This document shows positions 1 through 8,079 of a stretch of DNA of 32,099 nucleotides, piece after piece; the first letter of the stretch is position 1; each line of letters begins with the position of its first letter. The DNA is from a bacterium (GTDB taxonomy: Bacteria > SZUA-79 > Acidulodesulfobacterales > Acidulodesulfobacteraceae), in contig JAKAQK010000008.1 in the NCBI GenBank assembly GCA_021822625.1, forward strand, positions 1 to 32,099, written 5' to 3'. Under the pieces are notes generated by a model. The model worked only from the letters and a program-made list of their open reading frames with translations. It had not been told where the DNA came from and made no database searches. The position numbers and the translations under genes were made by a program.

Positions 1-145
1 GCTACGGCAGAATTACCAAACCGTCTTACAATAGGATTTTCAGCTTAAACAAAACTTGGTAATTAAACAAAAACTTGATTTTCGATATGAAAGAATATTA
101 TAATATCCGAATAATGGATAATACAAAACGGAATTCTGCCGTAGC
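1..145. repeat. 14-bp perfect inverted repeat cut by the window edge
   Basis: Bases 1-14 (gctacggcagaatt) are the exact reverse complement of bases 132-145 inside the 5' part of trpS. The match stops at base 15 but begins at the very first base, so it could extend beyond the left edge. The 117-base interval between the arms would form a loop. A match this long so close by is very unlikely by chance. A fold-back chimera at a contig end is the simplest explanation; a real inverted repeat is the alternative. Confidence 0.6.
75..104 (+). promoter_or_regulatory. putative sigma70 promoter for trpS
   Basis: TTGATT at 75-80 and a perfect TATAAT at 99-104 are separated by 18 bases. Transcription would start near base 111, only a few bases before the ATG at 114. 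The trpS message would then be leaderless or nearly so. The spacing and -10 box are seen directly; promoter activity is inferred, and AT-rich DNA gives such matches by chance. Confidence 0.35.
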
Positions 146-1175
146 ATCTGAATTTAAATTAGAAAATACACAAACTGCTTCTGGAAAATCGTACGCTAGA
201 ATATTAACGGGAGACAGACCTACAGGACCTCTTCACTTAGGACACTTTTGCGGTTCTTTAAAAAATAGAGTCGCTCTGCAAAATATATACGATACGTTCA
301 TATTAATTGCCGATGTTCAAGCATTGACTACTAATTTTGACCATCCTGAACTTCTCAAGCAAAATATATTTAATGTTGCGCTGGATTATCTTGCCGTAGG
401 AATCATGCCTGAAAAATCTACCATTATAATTCAATCAATGATTAATGAGATAGCGGAATTGACAATATTTTTCTCGATGTTTGTTTCTATAAATGCATTA
501 AAACATAACCCGACTATTAAAACAGAGGCAAAAGAAAGAGGATACAAAGAGCTCAATTACGGTTTTTTAGGATATCCTATCAGTCAAACCGCAGACATAT
601 CTATATTTAAAGCAGACTTAGTCCCTGTCGGTATAGACCAGCTACCGCACATAGAATTTTCAAGAAAAATAGTGAGAAGATTTAACGAACTTTACGGCGG
701 AGCTTTGATTGAACCGGAAGCTCTTTTAAGCGAATTTCCAAAACTAATAGGTCTCGACGGAAATTTAAAAATGAGCAAGTCATACGGAAACGCAATTTTC
801 CTATCTGATGATTTTGACACAATAAAGTCTAAAATAAGAACGGCTCTCACCGATAAGTCGCGCATACATCCGTCAGATCCAGGACATCCCGATATATGCA
901 CTATTTTTTCTTATCATAAGACTTTTTCTGAGAGCAGCTTAACAAAAAATATTGAACACGACTGCATTGCCGGTTCAATAGGCTGCGTACAGTGCAAAAA
1001 TAATCTTCATGAATCGATTAAAAATATTTTAATACCTATGAATGAAAAACGGCAATATTATAAAGAACGGGCTTCCGAAGTCTGGGATATTTTATTCGCA
1101 GGCACAAATAAGGCAAAAAAAATTGCATCGGAAACTCTTAAGGAAATAAAAGAAAATATGAAAATTGATTATTAA
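114..1175 (+). CDS. trpS: Tryptophanyl-tRNA synthetase
   Basis: Class I aminoacyl-tRNA synthetase that charges tRNA-Trp with tryptophan in the cytoplasm. The class I signature appears as GDRPTGPLHLGH near the N-terminus, and the KMSKS loop appears as LKMSKSYGN near residue 225. The conserved segments ADVQALT, QTADI and VGIDQLPHIE lie between them, and the C-terminal helix contains GCVQCK. About 353 residues is normal for the family. The start is uncertain: the frame is open from a TTG at 75 and an ATG at 87, but neither has a Shine-Dalgarno sequence. A TATAAT box at 99-104 favours the ATG at 114. The first ~27 residues before the catalytic core are not conserved, and they overlap an inverted repeat shared with the window edge, so the N-terminus may be affected by an assembly artefact. 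It stands alone and is followed by the dsrE-like gene after a 99-base gap. Confidence 0.95.
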   Translation: MDNTKRNSAVASEFKLENTQTASGKSYARILTGDRPTGPLHLGHFCGSLKNRVALQNIYDTFILIADVQALTTNFDHPELLKQNIFNVALDYLAVGIMPEKSTIIIQSMINEIAELTIFFSMFVSINALKHNPTIKTEAKERGYKELNYGFLGYPISQTADISIFKADLVPVGIDQLPHIEFSRKIVRRFNELYGGALIEPEALLSEFPKLIGLDGNLKMSKSYGNAIFLSDDFDTIKSKIRTALTDKSRIHPSDPGHPDICTIFSYHKTFSESSLTKNIEHDCIAGSIGCVQCKNNLHESIKNILIPMNEKRQYYKERASEVWDILFAGTNKAKKIASETLKEIKENMKIDY

Positions 1176-1274
1176 TTTATCAATTGAAAAATAAAATTAA
1201 GTAAAATACAATTAAGCGGGGACGAATTAAATAAACTTAACTTAACTTAATTTAACTTTAATGAGGAGAAAAAC

Positions 1275-1652
1275 ATGGCAAACAAATTATTTATTATGCT
1301 TCAAAACACGACACCTGAAAATCCGCACCAGTTAGGCGCGCCGTTTTTTCAAGCTGCAGCTGCGGCTACTATGGATTATGAAGTTGAAATGATACTCACT
1401 GCGGATGCAGGACTTCTTATGAAGAAGGGTGTTGCGGAAAATCTAAGGGTAAAAGACGGCAGCCCAAAATCTGTATATGATTTCATTAAAGATGCTTATG
1501 AAGCCGGGGTTGTTTTAAAAGTCTGTACGCCTGCTTTAGAGCTAAACGATTTTACCAAAGATGACCTTATACCTGAATGCAGCGGAGTCGTCGGCGGAGC
1601 TTATGTCGTCGAAATGGCTATGGATGACGATGTAAAAGTATTGGCTTACTAA
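1275..1652 (+). CDS. DsrE/DsrF-like family protein
   Basis: A small soluble protein of 125 residues with the DsrE-like fold pattern: an N-terminal strand (KLFIMLQN), a helix rich in alanine (FFQAAAAATM), a second strand (VEMILTADAG) and a C-terminal GGAYVVEMA segment. Cys84 in the segment LKVCTPAL sits where DsrE/TusD relatives have their sulfur-carrying cysteine; Cys102 is a second candidate. Family members bind or relay persulfide sulfur, but this subgroup also includes proteins without known function, so sulfur transfer is an inference. A strong Shine-Dalgarno (AGGAG at 1262-1267, just before AAAAC-ATG) fixes the start. It is monocistronic between trpS and a hairpin terminator. No dsrF, dsrH or tus neighbours are present. 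Confidence 0.75.
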   Translation: MANKLFIMLQNTTPENPHQLGAPFFQAAAAATMDYEVEMILTADAGLLMKKGVAENLRVKDGSPKSVYDFIKDAYEAGVVLKVCTPALELNDFTKDDLIPECSGVVGGAYVVEMAMDDDVKVLAY

Positions 1653-1668
1653 AATTAATATACAATTA

Positions 1669-1694
1669 AGAGGACAGATTTAGGTCTGTCCTCT
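1669..1694. terminator. Intrinsic terminator (bidirectional)
   Basis: A perfect 10-bp stem, AGAGGACAGA with TCTGTCCTCT, closes a six-base loop, 17 bases after the dsrE-like stop. It is followed by a T-rich tract on the plus strand and an AT-rich tract on the minus strand. It lies between convergent genes and could serve both. Confidence 0.8.
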
Positions 1695-1729
1695 GCCTTT
1701 ATCTTTATATCTTTATGGTGCGTGCAATT

Positions 1730-2392
1730 TTATAAATTTATATCGCCTTTCTTGCTTGCAGCGTATTCAAGAACACCTTCAAGCAATGTAAATCTATCTA
1801 AACAAATTGTTTCCACAGGCATAGACTTTACAAAAAGCGCATTATTTACCAAACCGCCGGTCAAATAAATTTTAGCAGGTTTTCTTGCAAATCTGTACAT
1901 AGACATGCATACGCCTTTTATTAATCTTGCTGCTGCAATTCCAGGCTCGACGTTTGAAGCTACCATATCAAAAACGTGACCCATCCCTAAAAGTCCGCAA
2001 GTGGCAGTAATAAACTCTTTCTGAGGTTCTATAGTATTATAGTTTAAATTTAAATAACTTCCGAGAATCTCAATAGCCTGTCCGGTAAACGCCCCGCATT
2101 CGATATTCCAATCGCTGTGAATAAAATTACCGTCTTCAAAAATAACATATTTTGCATCCCTTGAACCGACGTCTAACAATGTAAATGATTTTTCTTTTAT
2201 TAATCTTTTGCCGGCATAAGAAAGCGCGATGATTTCATTCACGGACTGTCTTGCGAACCTGCTTATATTGTGCCCCGTCCCTATGTCCGCCTTAAATGTT
2301 TTTTCAAGATCTGCAACTTTTTTGACGGTCTTTTCATTAGTTTCGGTATTTAATATTTTTGCATATGTAGTTCCTGCGTCTAAAAGTATCAT
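1730..2392 (-). CDS. Short BadF/HgdC-like activase ATPase
   Basis: Belongs to the ASKHA ATPase group that activates (R)-2-hydroxyacyl-CoA dehydratases and benzoyl-CoA reductases by ATP-driven electron transfer from a [4Fe-4S] cluster. The visible motifs are modified: LLDAGTTYAKI (phosphate 1) at the N-terminus, LLDVGSRDAKY at residue 72 where relatives have GGQDSK, ECGAFTGQ at 98 where they have CAAGTGSF, ATCGLLGMG at 130 in place of RCTVFAKS, and YLTGGLVNN at 176. Cys99 and Cys132 fall where the two cluster ligands are expected. At 220 residues it is shorter than the usual ~260. It lies 86 bases downstream of a minus-strand gene for an unrecognised 309-residue protein, probably its partner. 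The altered motifs make a classical dehydratase activase unlikely; the target is unknown. Confidence 0.75.
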   Translation of the reverse strand: MILLDAGTTYAKILNTETNEKTVKKVADLEKTFKADIGTGHNISRFARQSVNEIIALSYAGKRLIKEKSFTLLDVGSRDAKYVIFEDGNFIHSDWNIECGAFTGQAIEILGSYLNLNYNTIEPQKEFITATCGLLGMGHVFDMVASNVEPGIAAARLIKGVCMSMYRFARKPAKIYLTGGLVNNALFVKSMPVETICLDRFTLLEGVLEYAASKKGDINL

Positions 2393-2478
2393 TTTAATAT
2401 TTCCGCCCGATTTTTTTTAATTAAACCCCTGTTAACAATCCTTACATTTCAAAATATGCAATTCAGTTATTTTTATAT

Positions 2479-3408
2479 TTAAACGACAACCCCGTTAAGC
2501 TGTAAAAATGCGGTAAGTTTAGCCACCGTGCTTCGCGTAAGACCTAAATCCATATCTATAAAAATACCCCTGGGATGTTTGCTTGCAAGATAGGAAGCTA
2601 GTCCGGCTTTTGGACAAAAACTCTGCGCAAAAAAAACAGTGGGCACGTCGGGGTCAAATTCCAACTCAAGTTTTAAATCGCCCGGCGTTAAATTTTCGAC
2701 GCACCTCGTCCAGCCGTAAATATGCGTTTCATCCGGAAAATAGCTTGCTAATGAAAAATCTCCCCACGGAGGCGTTCCCCAAAATGCGCATTTTGGCTTG
2801 ACATATTCGGGTCTGAACGGTTTTTTCTTTTCAATATCCCTATAAAAATAACCTGCAATTTGTCCGAATTTATCATCTAAAGGGATACCGCTTTTGCAAA
2901 TAAAATCTCCTTTTCTTTCCAAGTCGTTATTTTTAACACGGGTCAATTTTATTTTCAATTCATTTTCGATAAAATCCGCAACAAATCCCATTTCATTACA
3001 TCTCGATATTTCTGAATCTTCAATTATTATTTCTGATATAGGATTTCTCCCTACAAGAACAGAATCAACGACATCTTCTGTCCAGTAATCCGTCGCAGCT
3101 AAAATATTTGCTATAATACGTTTAATTTGGGCGCAATATGCTTTCGGAAGAATATTTTCGGTAGGTTCCGTAATTAATTGGTCGACTTTGTACATATCCA
3201 AGGACAAGATAATTGCATTTTTTTTGATAAGGTCTTCCATAACCGATTTTGGAGGAATTCCGATAATTCCTATAAATGGTTTGTCTTTTGGATTTTGAAG
3301 AAACGATTTTTCTTTGCCCTTGACAAAACCATGCCTTGTCAAAACCATATCCTGCGAAGGATCATAATTGATATTTTTGGTTTCTTTTTTATCTTTATCA
3401 TCTTCCAT
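2479..3408 (-). CDS. Unrecognised 309-residue protein, partner of the activase-like ATPase
   Basis: I do not recognise a family with confidence. The protein is soluble, with a charged N-terminal ~40 residues (many K, D, E, N) and no signal peptide or membrane span. It has six scattered cysteines (92, 137, 171, 207, 236, 265) and no CxxC pair. Two glycine/proline segments stand out: FIGIIGIPP near residue 45 and FWGTPPWGDFSLASYF near 209. The end, GIFIDMDLGLTRSTVAKLTAF, resembles an alpha/beta domain. It precedes the short activase-like gene on the same strand with an 86-base gap. By analogy with activase-dehydratase pairs it could be the substrate-binding component (an HgdB-like analogue), but no HgdB motif is visible. 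The ATG is followed by a long uninterrupted frame, and the coding quality looks real. Confidence 0.55.
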   Translation of the reverse strand: MEDDKDKKETKNINYDPSQDMVLTRHGFVKGKEKSFLQNPKDKPFIGIIGIPPKSVMEDLIKKNAIILSLDMYKVDQLITEPTENILPKAYCAQIKRIIANILAATDYWTEDVVDSVLVGRNPISEIIIEDSEISRCNEMGFVADFIENELKIKLTRVKNNDLERKGDFICKSGIPLDDKFGQIAGYFYRDIEKKKPFRPEYVKPKCAFWGTPPWGDFSLASYFPDETHIYGWTRCVENLTPGDLKLELEFDPDVPTVFFAQSFCPKAGLASYLASKHPRGIFIDMDLGLTRSTVAKLTAFLQLNGVVV

Positions 3409-3825
3409 TTTAACGGCCTCTTATTCTTTGCAGTTCAATATAATACAATCTCTTAATACAGAATATATAATAATGCATATTATATACGGTTATATATAAA
3501 TAATATTCTACTATTTAATTTTTATGTTAAATATGACATTTATCACAAAATGTATAACAATATAATATGTAATAAAAACTATATAATAACGTTTAAATGT
3601 AAAATAGCTCAAAACGGCTATAAATTAATATTGCATTTAAATTTAAATATTCATGTATTATCTATAAAACGCTATAACACAATAGATACCTAAAAGCATT
3701 ATATAGGAATTAATCTCGTTATTATTTTATACGCACATATCCATACCAACTATACTGCGGGTATATCTCAATTATAGGAGAAACATCAAACTATGCAAAT
3801 ATTAAAATAAGAGTGATATTCTGAA
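3409..3825. other. Non-coding AT-rich spacer (417 bp)
   Basis: No convincing gene or RNA is visible. The half near 3409 must hold the promoter of the minus-strand 309-residue gene. A mini-frame MQILK at 3794-3811 has an AGGAG 12 bases upstream but is probably fortuitous. Confidence 0.5.
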
Positions 3826-4737
3826 TTAACAAATATCGCAAACAAATTCTTCAGCAGAAGTTGCAGCTAAAGCGCCTTCTCCGACGGCAGTTGCCACTTG
3901 GAGAAGTTTCTTGGAATGTGAATCTCCTGCGCAAAAAACCCCAGGCATGGAAGTCATCAAGGTATAATGGTCTGCTTTAATAAAACCAAGTTCGTCTTTG
4001 TCAACATTATGCAAAAAAGAAGTCTGCGGTTTTATTCCGACAAATATAAAAACGCCTTTTACAGAAATGGTACTTCTTTCTTTCGTCTTAACATTTTCTA
4101 TAGTTATAGACTCCACTCCTTTATCCCCGTTAATAGAAACAGGTATATGCTCTAATTTAAGCGAAACGTTATTAGCATGGTTAAGTCTTTCCTGTATTAT
4201 TTTTTCCGCTCTAAGTTCTTTTCGTCTGTGTATTAATACAACGGATTTTACAAGTTTAGAAAGATAATGCGCTTCCTTTACCGCCGTATCTCCGCCGCCT
4301 ATAACGGCAATATCCTGGTCTCTGAAAAACGGACCATCGCATGTTGCGCAGTAAGAGACCCCCTTGCCGGTATATTCAAGTTCGCCAGGGATCCCCAACC
4401 TTTTTGGCGAAGCCCCGACTGCGATTATAATACTTCTTGTCTCGTAATTGTTTTCGGCGCCTTTTAATGTTTTGTATTCGACATTATCCGTTATTTCTTT
4501 TATTTCGTCATATACTATTGTTAAACCCAGTCCTTTTGCATGTTCTTCAAATTTATTCATAAGTTCGCAGCCCGAAAGCGAAGGAAAACCAGGATAATTT
4601 TCTATATTATCGGATAATGCTATTTGACCGCCGACTGCCATTTTTTCTATTAATATTATATTCATACGGGCTCTCAAGGCATAAATAGCTGCCGACAAAC
4701 CGGCAGGTCCGCCTCCGATAATTATTAAATCATACAT
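3826..4737 (-). CDS. trxB: Thioredoxin reductase (NADPH)
   Basis: FAD-dependent pyridine nucleotide-disulfide oxidoreductase that transfers electrons from NADPH to thioredoxin in the cytoplasm. The FAD dinucleotide fold IIGGGPAGLSAAIYA is at the N-terminus, and the redox disulfide CATC is at Cys130/Cys133. The second dinucleotide fold VIGGGDTAVKEA follows, and HRRKELRAEK supplies the arginines typical of NADPH specificity. The C-terminal FAD segment GVFCAGDSHSK is near residue 270. At 303 residues it is full length for the bacterial low-molecular-weight enzyme. A strong Shine-Dalgarno (AGGAGG on the minus strand around 4747-4752) fixes the ATG. It is monocistronic and divergent from the amino-acid permease. 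Confidence 0.95.
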   Translation of the reverse strand: MYDLIIIGGGPAGLSAAIYALRARMNIILIEKMAVGGQIALSDNIENYPGFPSLSGCELMNKFEEHAKGLGLTIVYDEIKEITDNVEYKTLKGAENNYETRSIIIAVGASPKRLGIPGELEYTGKGVSYCATCDGPFFRDQDIAVIGGGDTAVKEAHYLSKLVKSVVLIHRRKELRAEKIIQERLNHANNVSLKLEHIPVSINGDKGVESITIENVKTKERSTISVKGVFIFVGIKPQTSFLHNVDKDELGFIKADHYTLMTSMPGVFCAGDSHSKKLLQVATAVGEGALAATSAEEFVCDIC

Positions 4738-5111
4738 AATTTATACCTCCTCAAATTTTTTATTTATTATTTTCTTAAATATTTTATTAATAAAATATAA
4801 ACGGTTAACAAAAAAATAATGCCGGATTTTTTGTCTTTAATATTGAATTTTCTTGAAATTTAAAAAATATTTGTGTACTATTTAATATTTATGCATTATT
4901 TAATAGTGTTATCAAATATAATTTATATAATTTCCTGCATTAGTTAAAAGTAATTATTAGAAATATAGCCGGAATCTATCTAATTAACTAATTTTAACTA
5001 ATTAAAATATATTTTTACAATATCTATCGTATTCAATAATATTTAATCATATTAAAAGTTTTAAATCAAATAATTACAATTAAGCAACCGAAAAAAATAA
5101 TTGAAAAAACA
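4738..5111. other. Divergent promoter region (374 bp, non-coding)
   Basis: Very AT-rich spacer between divergently transcribed trxB and the APC permease. It holds the trxB Shine-Dalgarno at its left end and must contain both promoters. I see no coding frame, structured RNA or clear operator. Confidence 0.5.
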
Positions 5112-6686
5112 TTGGAAAAAAAATTAAAAAAATCATTGAATCTTTTACAGCTGACATTTGCTTCTACCGGCGCTATAATAGGTTCAGGCTGGCTTCTCGG
5201 GATATATTTCAGCGCTAAATATGCCGGCCCGTCCTCGATTATTTCCTGGATAGCCGGCGGTTTTGCAGTAATGCTTATCGCGCTTGTCTATAGCGAATTG
5301 GGCAGTATGCTTCCGCTTTCCGGCGGCATCGCCAGATATCCAAAATATACCCACGGAGCGCTCCTCGGTTTTATTTCAAGCTGGATATTGGTAATATCCG
5401 GAGCTGCCGTCAGTTCAATAGAAGCGGAGGCTTCAGTCCAATATTTAAATTATTATATTCATGGGCTTTACATAGAGTCTTCCCTTACGCCTTCAGGCTT
5501 ATTTGCAACATTTTGTCTGCTTATGCTATTTTTTGTTATTAATATATTCGGAGTAAAAATTCTTGCAAAAACCAATACATTCCTAACATGGTTTAAATTA
5601 GCTATTCCAATAATTACTGCATCGGCCTTAATTTATGCCGCAATTAAAAATAATAATATTTCTTATGTAAATCGTTACGGTTTTATGCCTTATGGATTTA
5701 GCGGAATGTTCAAAAGCATTTCTTTAGGCGGCATTATGTTTTCTTTCTTAGGATTCAGACAATCAATAGAGCTCGCGGGCGAATCTAAAAATCCGGGCAG
5801 AGATGTACCTCTGGCTACTATAATATCGGTAATTATCGGAATTATTATTTACGGAGCGCTATCGGTAAGTTTTATTTTTGCGGTTCCTTTTGTAAAATCG
5901 AATAATTGGCATGCCTTAAATTATTCATCGCCTTTTATATATCTGTCTAATAACTATAACCTAATTTTTTTGACCGTGCTTATTGTTATCGGCGCTATTA
6001 TTTCTCCGTTCGGAACCGGATTAACATATATGGGAACAACTTCGCGGGTCGGCTATGCTATGTCAAAAATGGATTTTTTGCCGCGTAAGCTTTCACAATT
6101 TAATAAATACGGCATTGCCTATATTTCGCTTATTTTTGTATTCTGTCTTTCCGTAATATACATAATGCCGTTTCCAAGTTGGCAAGCCTTAGTTGGGCTT
6201 ATAACTTCAAGTATCGTGTTCACATATACGCTAGGTCCTGTAAGTCTTATGTCTTTTCGGAAATTAACGCCGAAGCTTAAAAGACCGTTTTATCTTCCTT
6301 TTGCGTCAATTATATCTCCAATAGCTTTTATAGTCGGCACATTAATAATCTACTGGTCCGGTTTCGGGGTTTTATGGAAACTTTCTATCGGCATAGCTGC
6401 AGGATGTATAATATTTATAATAAAAAATCGCAAGAATAAAAATTTCAAAAAAAATTTTTTACCTGGACTCTGGTTTTTATTTTACATAATTACTATAATA
6501 ATTTTATCGTATTTAGGCAGCAGTGATTTTGGCGGAATAAATTTACTAATATTTCCTTATGATATTATAATTGTTATAGCGGCAGCTCTGATTTACTACG
6601 GCATATCTATAAGAGCATTCATTAAGACGAATGAAATTAAGATGATTCTGGAAGAGCAGTTTATAAGCGAAGAGTTTGATGAATAA
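5112..6686 (+). CDS. APC-superfamily amino-acid permease
   Basis: Integral inner-membrane transporter of the amino acid/polyamine/organocation superfamily. Helix 1 has the unwound substrate-binding motif GAIIGSGWLLG, and helix 6 has the conserved segment SFLGFRQSIELAGESKNPGRDVP, seen as SFLGFRQSIELAGE followed by NPGRDVP. About 12 hydrophobic segments are visible, followed by a short acidic tail. The overall pattern, including YSELGSMLPLSGGIARYP, resembles aspartate/glutamate-type symporters of the YveA kind, but the substrate cannot be read from sequence. The start is a TTG at 5112 with only a weak upstream A-rich/GAAA stretch, so it is not certain. At 524 residues the length fits. Its last codons lie in a 39-bp unit that has been duplicated just past the stop. 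Confidence 0.85.
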   Translation: MEKKLKKSLNLLQLTFASTGAIIGSGWLLGIYFSAKYAGPSSIISWIAGGFAVMLIALVYSELGSMLPLSGGIARYPKYTHGALLGFISSWILVISGAAVSSIEAEASVQYLNYYIHGLYIESSLTPSGLFATFCLLMLFFVINIFGVKILAKTNTFLTWFKLAIPIITASALIYAAIKNNNISYVNRYGFMPYGFSGMFKSISLGGIMFSFLGFRQSIELAGESKNPGRDVPLATIISVIIGIIIYGALSVSFIFAVPFVKSNNWHALNYSSPFIYLSNNYNLIFLTVLIVIGAIISPFGTGLTYMGTTSRVGYAMSKMDFLPRKLSQFNKYGIAYISLIFVFCLSVIYIMPFPSWQALVGLITSSIVFTYTLGPVSLMSFRKLTPKLKRPFYLPFASIISPIAFIVGTLIIYWSGFGVLWKLSIGIAAGCIIFIIKNRKNKNFKKNFLPGLWFLFYIITIIILSYLGSSDFGGINLLIFPYDIIIVIAAALIYYGISIRAFIKTNEIKMILEEQFISEEFDE

Positions 6687-6731
6687 AATGAAGAGCAGTT
6701 TATAAGCGAAGAGTTTTTTGATGAATAAAAT
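6651..6731 (+). repeat. Tandem duplication across the permease stop codon
   Basis: Copy 1 (6651-6689, 39 bp) encodes the last residues EEQFISEEFDE and the stop of the permease. Copy 2 (6690-6731, 42 bp) follows immediately and is identical except for three extra T residues in its central T run. The near-identity indicates a recent replication-slippage event. Because the first copy keeps the stop codon, the protein is unchanged. Confidence 0.9.
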
Positions 6732-6747
6732 AATGTAATTATTCTAA

Positions 6748-7920
6748 TTATTTTTTTGATTTCTCAGGGGACATCCTTCTTATCATAAAATATAAAACAA
6801 TGGATAACAAAACTAAAATGAGCGGAATAATTCCGAAATAATTTTTAAATAAAAATCCTGCAAGAACGCCTCCAGCAAAACTTCCGGAAAATTGAAAAGT
6901 GTTATATATACCCATTGACGTTCCTACAAATGAAGGGTCGGAAGACGAAGAAACCAAAGACGGCATTATAGGTTCGGTAATTGAAAATCCCGTAAAGAAT
7001 AAAATTCCGCCTATTATTATTACAGGCAGCGAATACATTTCGCTGTTTGAGAATACAAACAATGCTGAAATCCCCATAAGCAGATAGCTTAATTTTAACA
7101 AATGGCTTTCATATCCCATATCTGCTTTTTTTGAAGCTTTCATCATTGCAAATAGAGAAAAAACGACCATAGGAATTAGCACTTTATAATAATCTGCCAT
7201 TCCAAGCCGCGATTTGACAATCATAGGAAGCGCAAAAAAGAAAACGGTCATAAAAAAAGATAGTATAAAACCCTGCATAGAAAGATTAGCAACTATTTTA
7301 TTTTTAAATATACTTATAAATCTGCCGAAAGACATTTCTATTTCTTCAAGAACTTTTTTATTTTTAGGTTCTTCAACAAACAGATAGATAAAAATTGCCG
7401 ACAGTATTCCGAGCGCGCCTGAAAAATAAAATAAAAAAGAATATCCGAAATACAGCGAAAGAAGCGGCCCCAGAACTATTCCCACCACAAAACTTAAACC
7501 TATTGGAATCCCAAGATATGCAAGAGCGGTCGCCCGTTGATTTTCCAAAACGGTATCGGAAACAAGGGCAAAAGCTACTGAACTTTCAGCTGCAACCCCC
7601 TGTAAAAATCTTAGCAGTATCAATTCTAAAATATTATTGGAAAATCCTATAAAAATAGTAAAAATACCGAATAGCAGCATGCCTATAAAAAGAATATTCT
7701 TCCTGCCGTATCTATCGGATAAAAATCCAAAAGGTATTTGAAATATTGCCCTTGATAAACCGTATATTCCAAAGGCAAGACCTATAAGCAGATAACTATT
7801 TGTAAATTGGCGGGCATATAAAGTAAAAACCGGCAATATTAAGAAAACTGCCAGCATTCTTAGCCCAACTACAGAACTCATTGCGCCTATAGTTTTTTTT
7901 TGTGCGGAAGTAAAAGACAT
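6748..7920 (-). CDS. MFS drug/sugar exporter, YajR-like without the C-terminal domain
   Basis: Twelve-helix major facilitator superfamily protein of the inner membrane. The N-terminal half matches the YajR type closely: GLRMLAVFLILPVFTLYA in helix 1, then IYGLSRAIFQIPFGFLSDRYGRK, which carries motif A (GxLsDRyGRK) in the loop between helices 2 and 3, then a motif C-like GPLLSLYFGY near helix 5. It ends soon after helix 12 and lacks the soluble YAM domain of E. coli YajR. I chose the ATG at 7920 (MSFTSAQ), the usual start of the family. The frame continues back to a TTG at 7986, but that would add a hydrophobic 22-residue stretch with no family counterpart. No Shine-Dalgarno is seen at either. 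It is convergent with the permease. The substrate is unknown. Confidence 0.85.
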   Translation of the reverse strand: MSFTSAQKKTIGAMSSVVGLRMLAVFLILPVFTLYARQFTNSYLLIGLAFGIYGLSRAIFQIPFGFLSDRYGRKNILFIGMLLFGIFTIFIGFSNNILELILLRFLQGVAAESSVAFALVSDTVLENQRATALAYLGIPIGLSFVVGIVLGPLLSLYFGYSFLFYFSGALGILSAIFIYLFVEEPKNKKVLEEIEMSFGRFISIFKNKIVANLSMQGFILSFFMTVFFFALPMIVKSRLGMADYYKVLIPMVVFSLFAMMKASKKADMGYESHLLKLSYLLMGISALFVFSNSEMYSLPVIIIGGILFFTGFSITEPIMPSLVSSSSDPSFVGTSMGIYNTFQFSGSFAGGVLAGFLFKNYFGIIPLILVLLSIVLYFMIRRMSPEKSKK

Positions 7921-8079
7921 ATTATATAATTTTATTAACAATCTGATAAAAAGGAGTAAACAATAGCAAACGATATTTTTTATCAAATATACTTATTTAT
8001 TTCTTTTTAATTTATCAAACTATCAACCAAGTGTCAATAGTAACAATACGCTATCTATATATACATCCTGAAGTAATTT

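Noticed and set aside
1233-1260. Short tandem taactt-type repeats before the DsrE-like gene
   Set aside because: Imperfect and low in complexity; no regulator or repeat family suggested.
3178-3456. 92-codon plus-strand frame opposite the 309-residue gene
   Set aside because: Phe- and aromatic-rich composition typical of the complement of a Lys-rich gene; no start signal.
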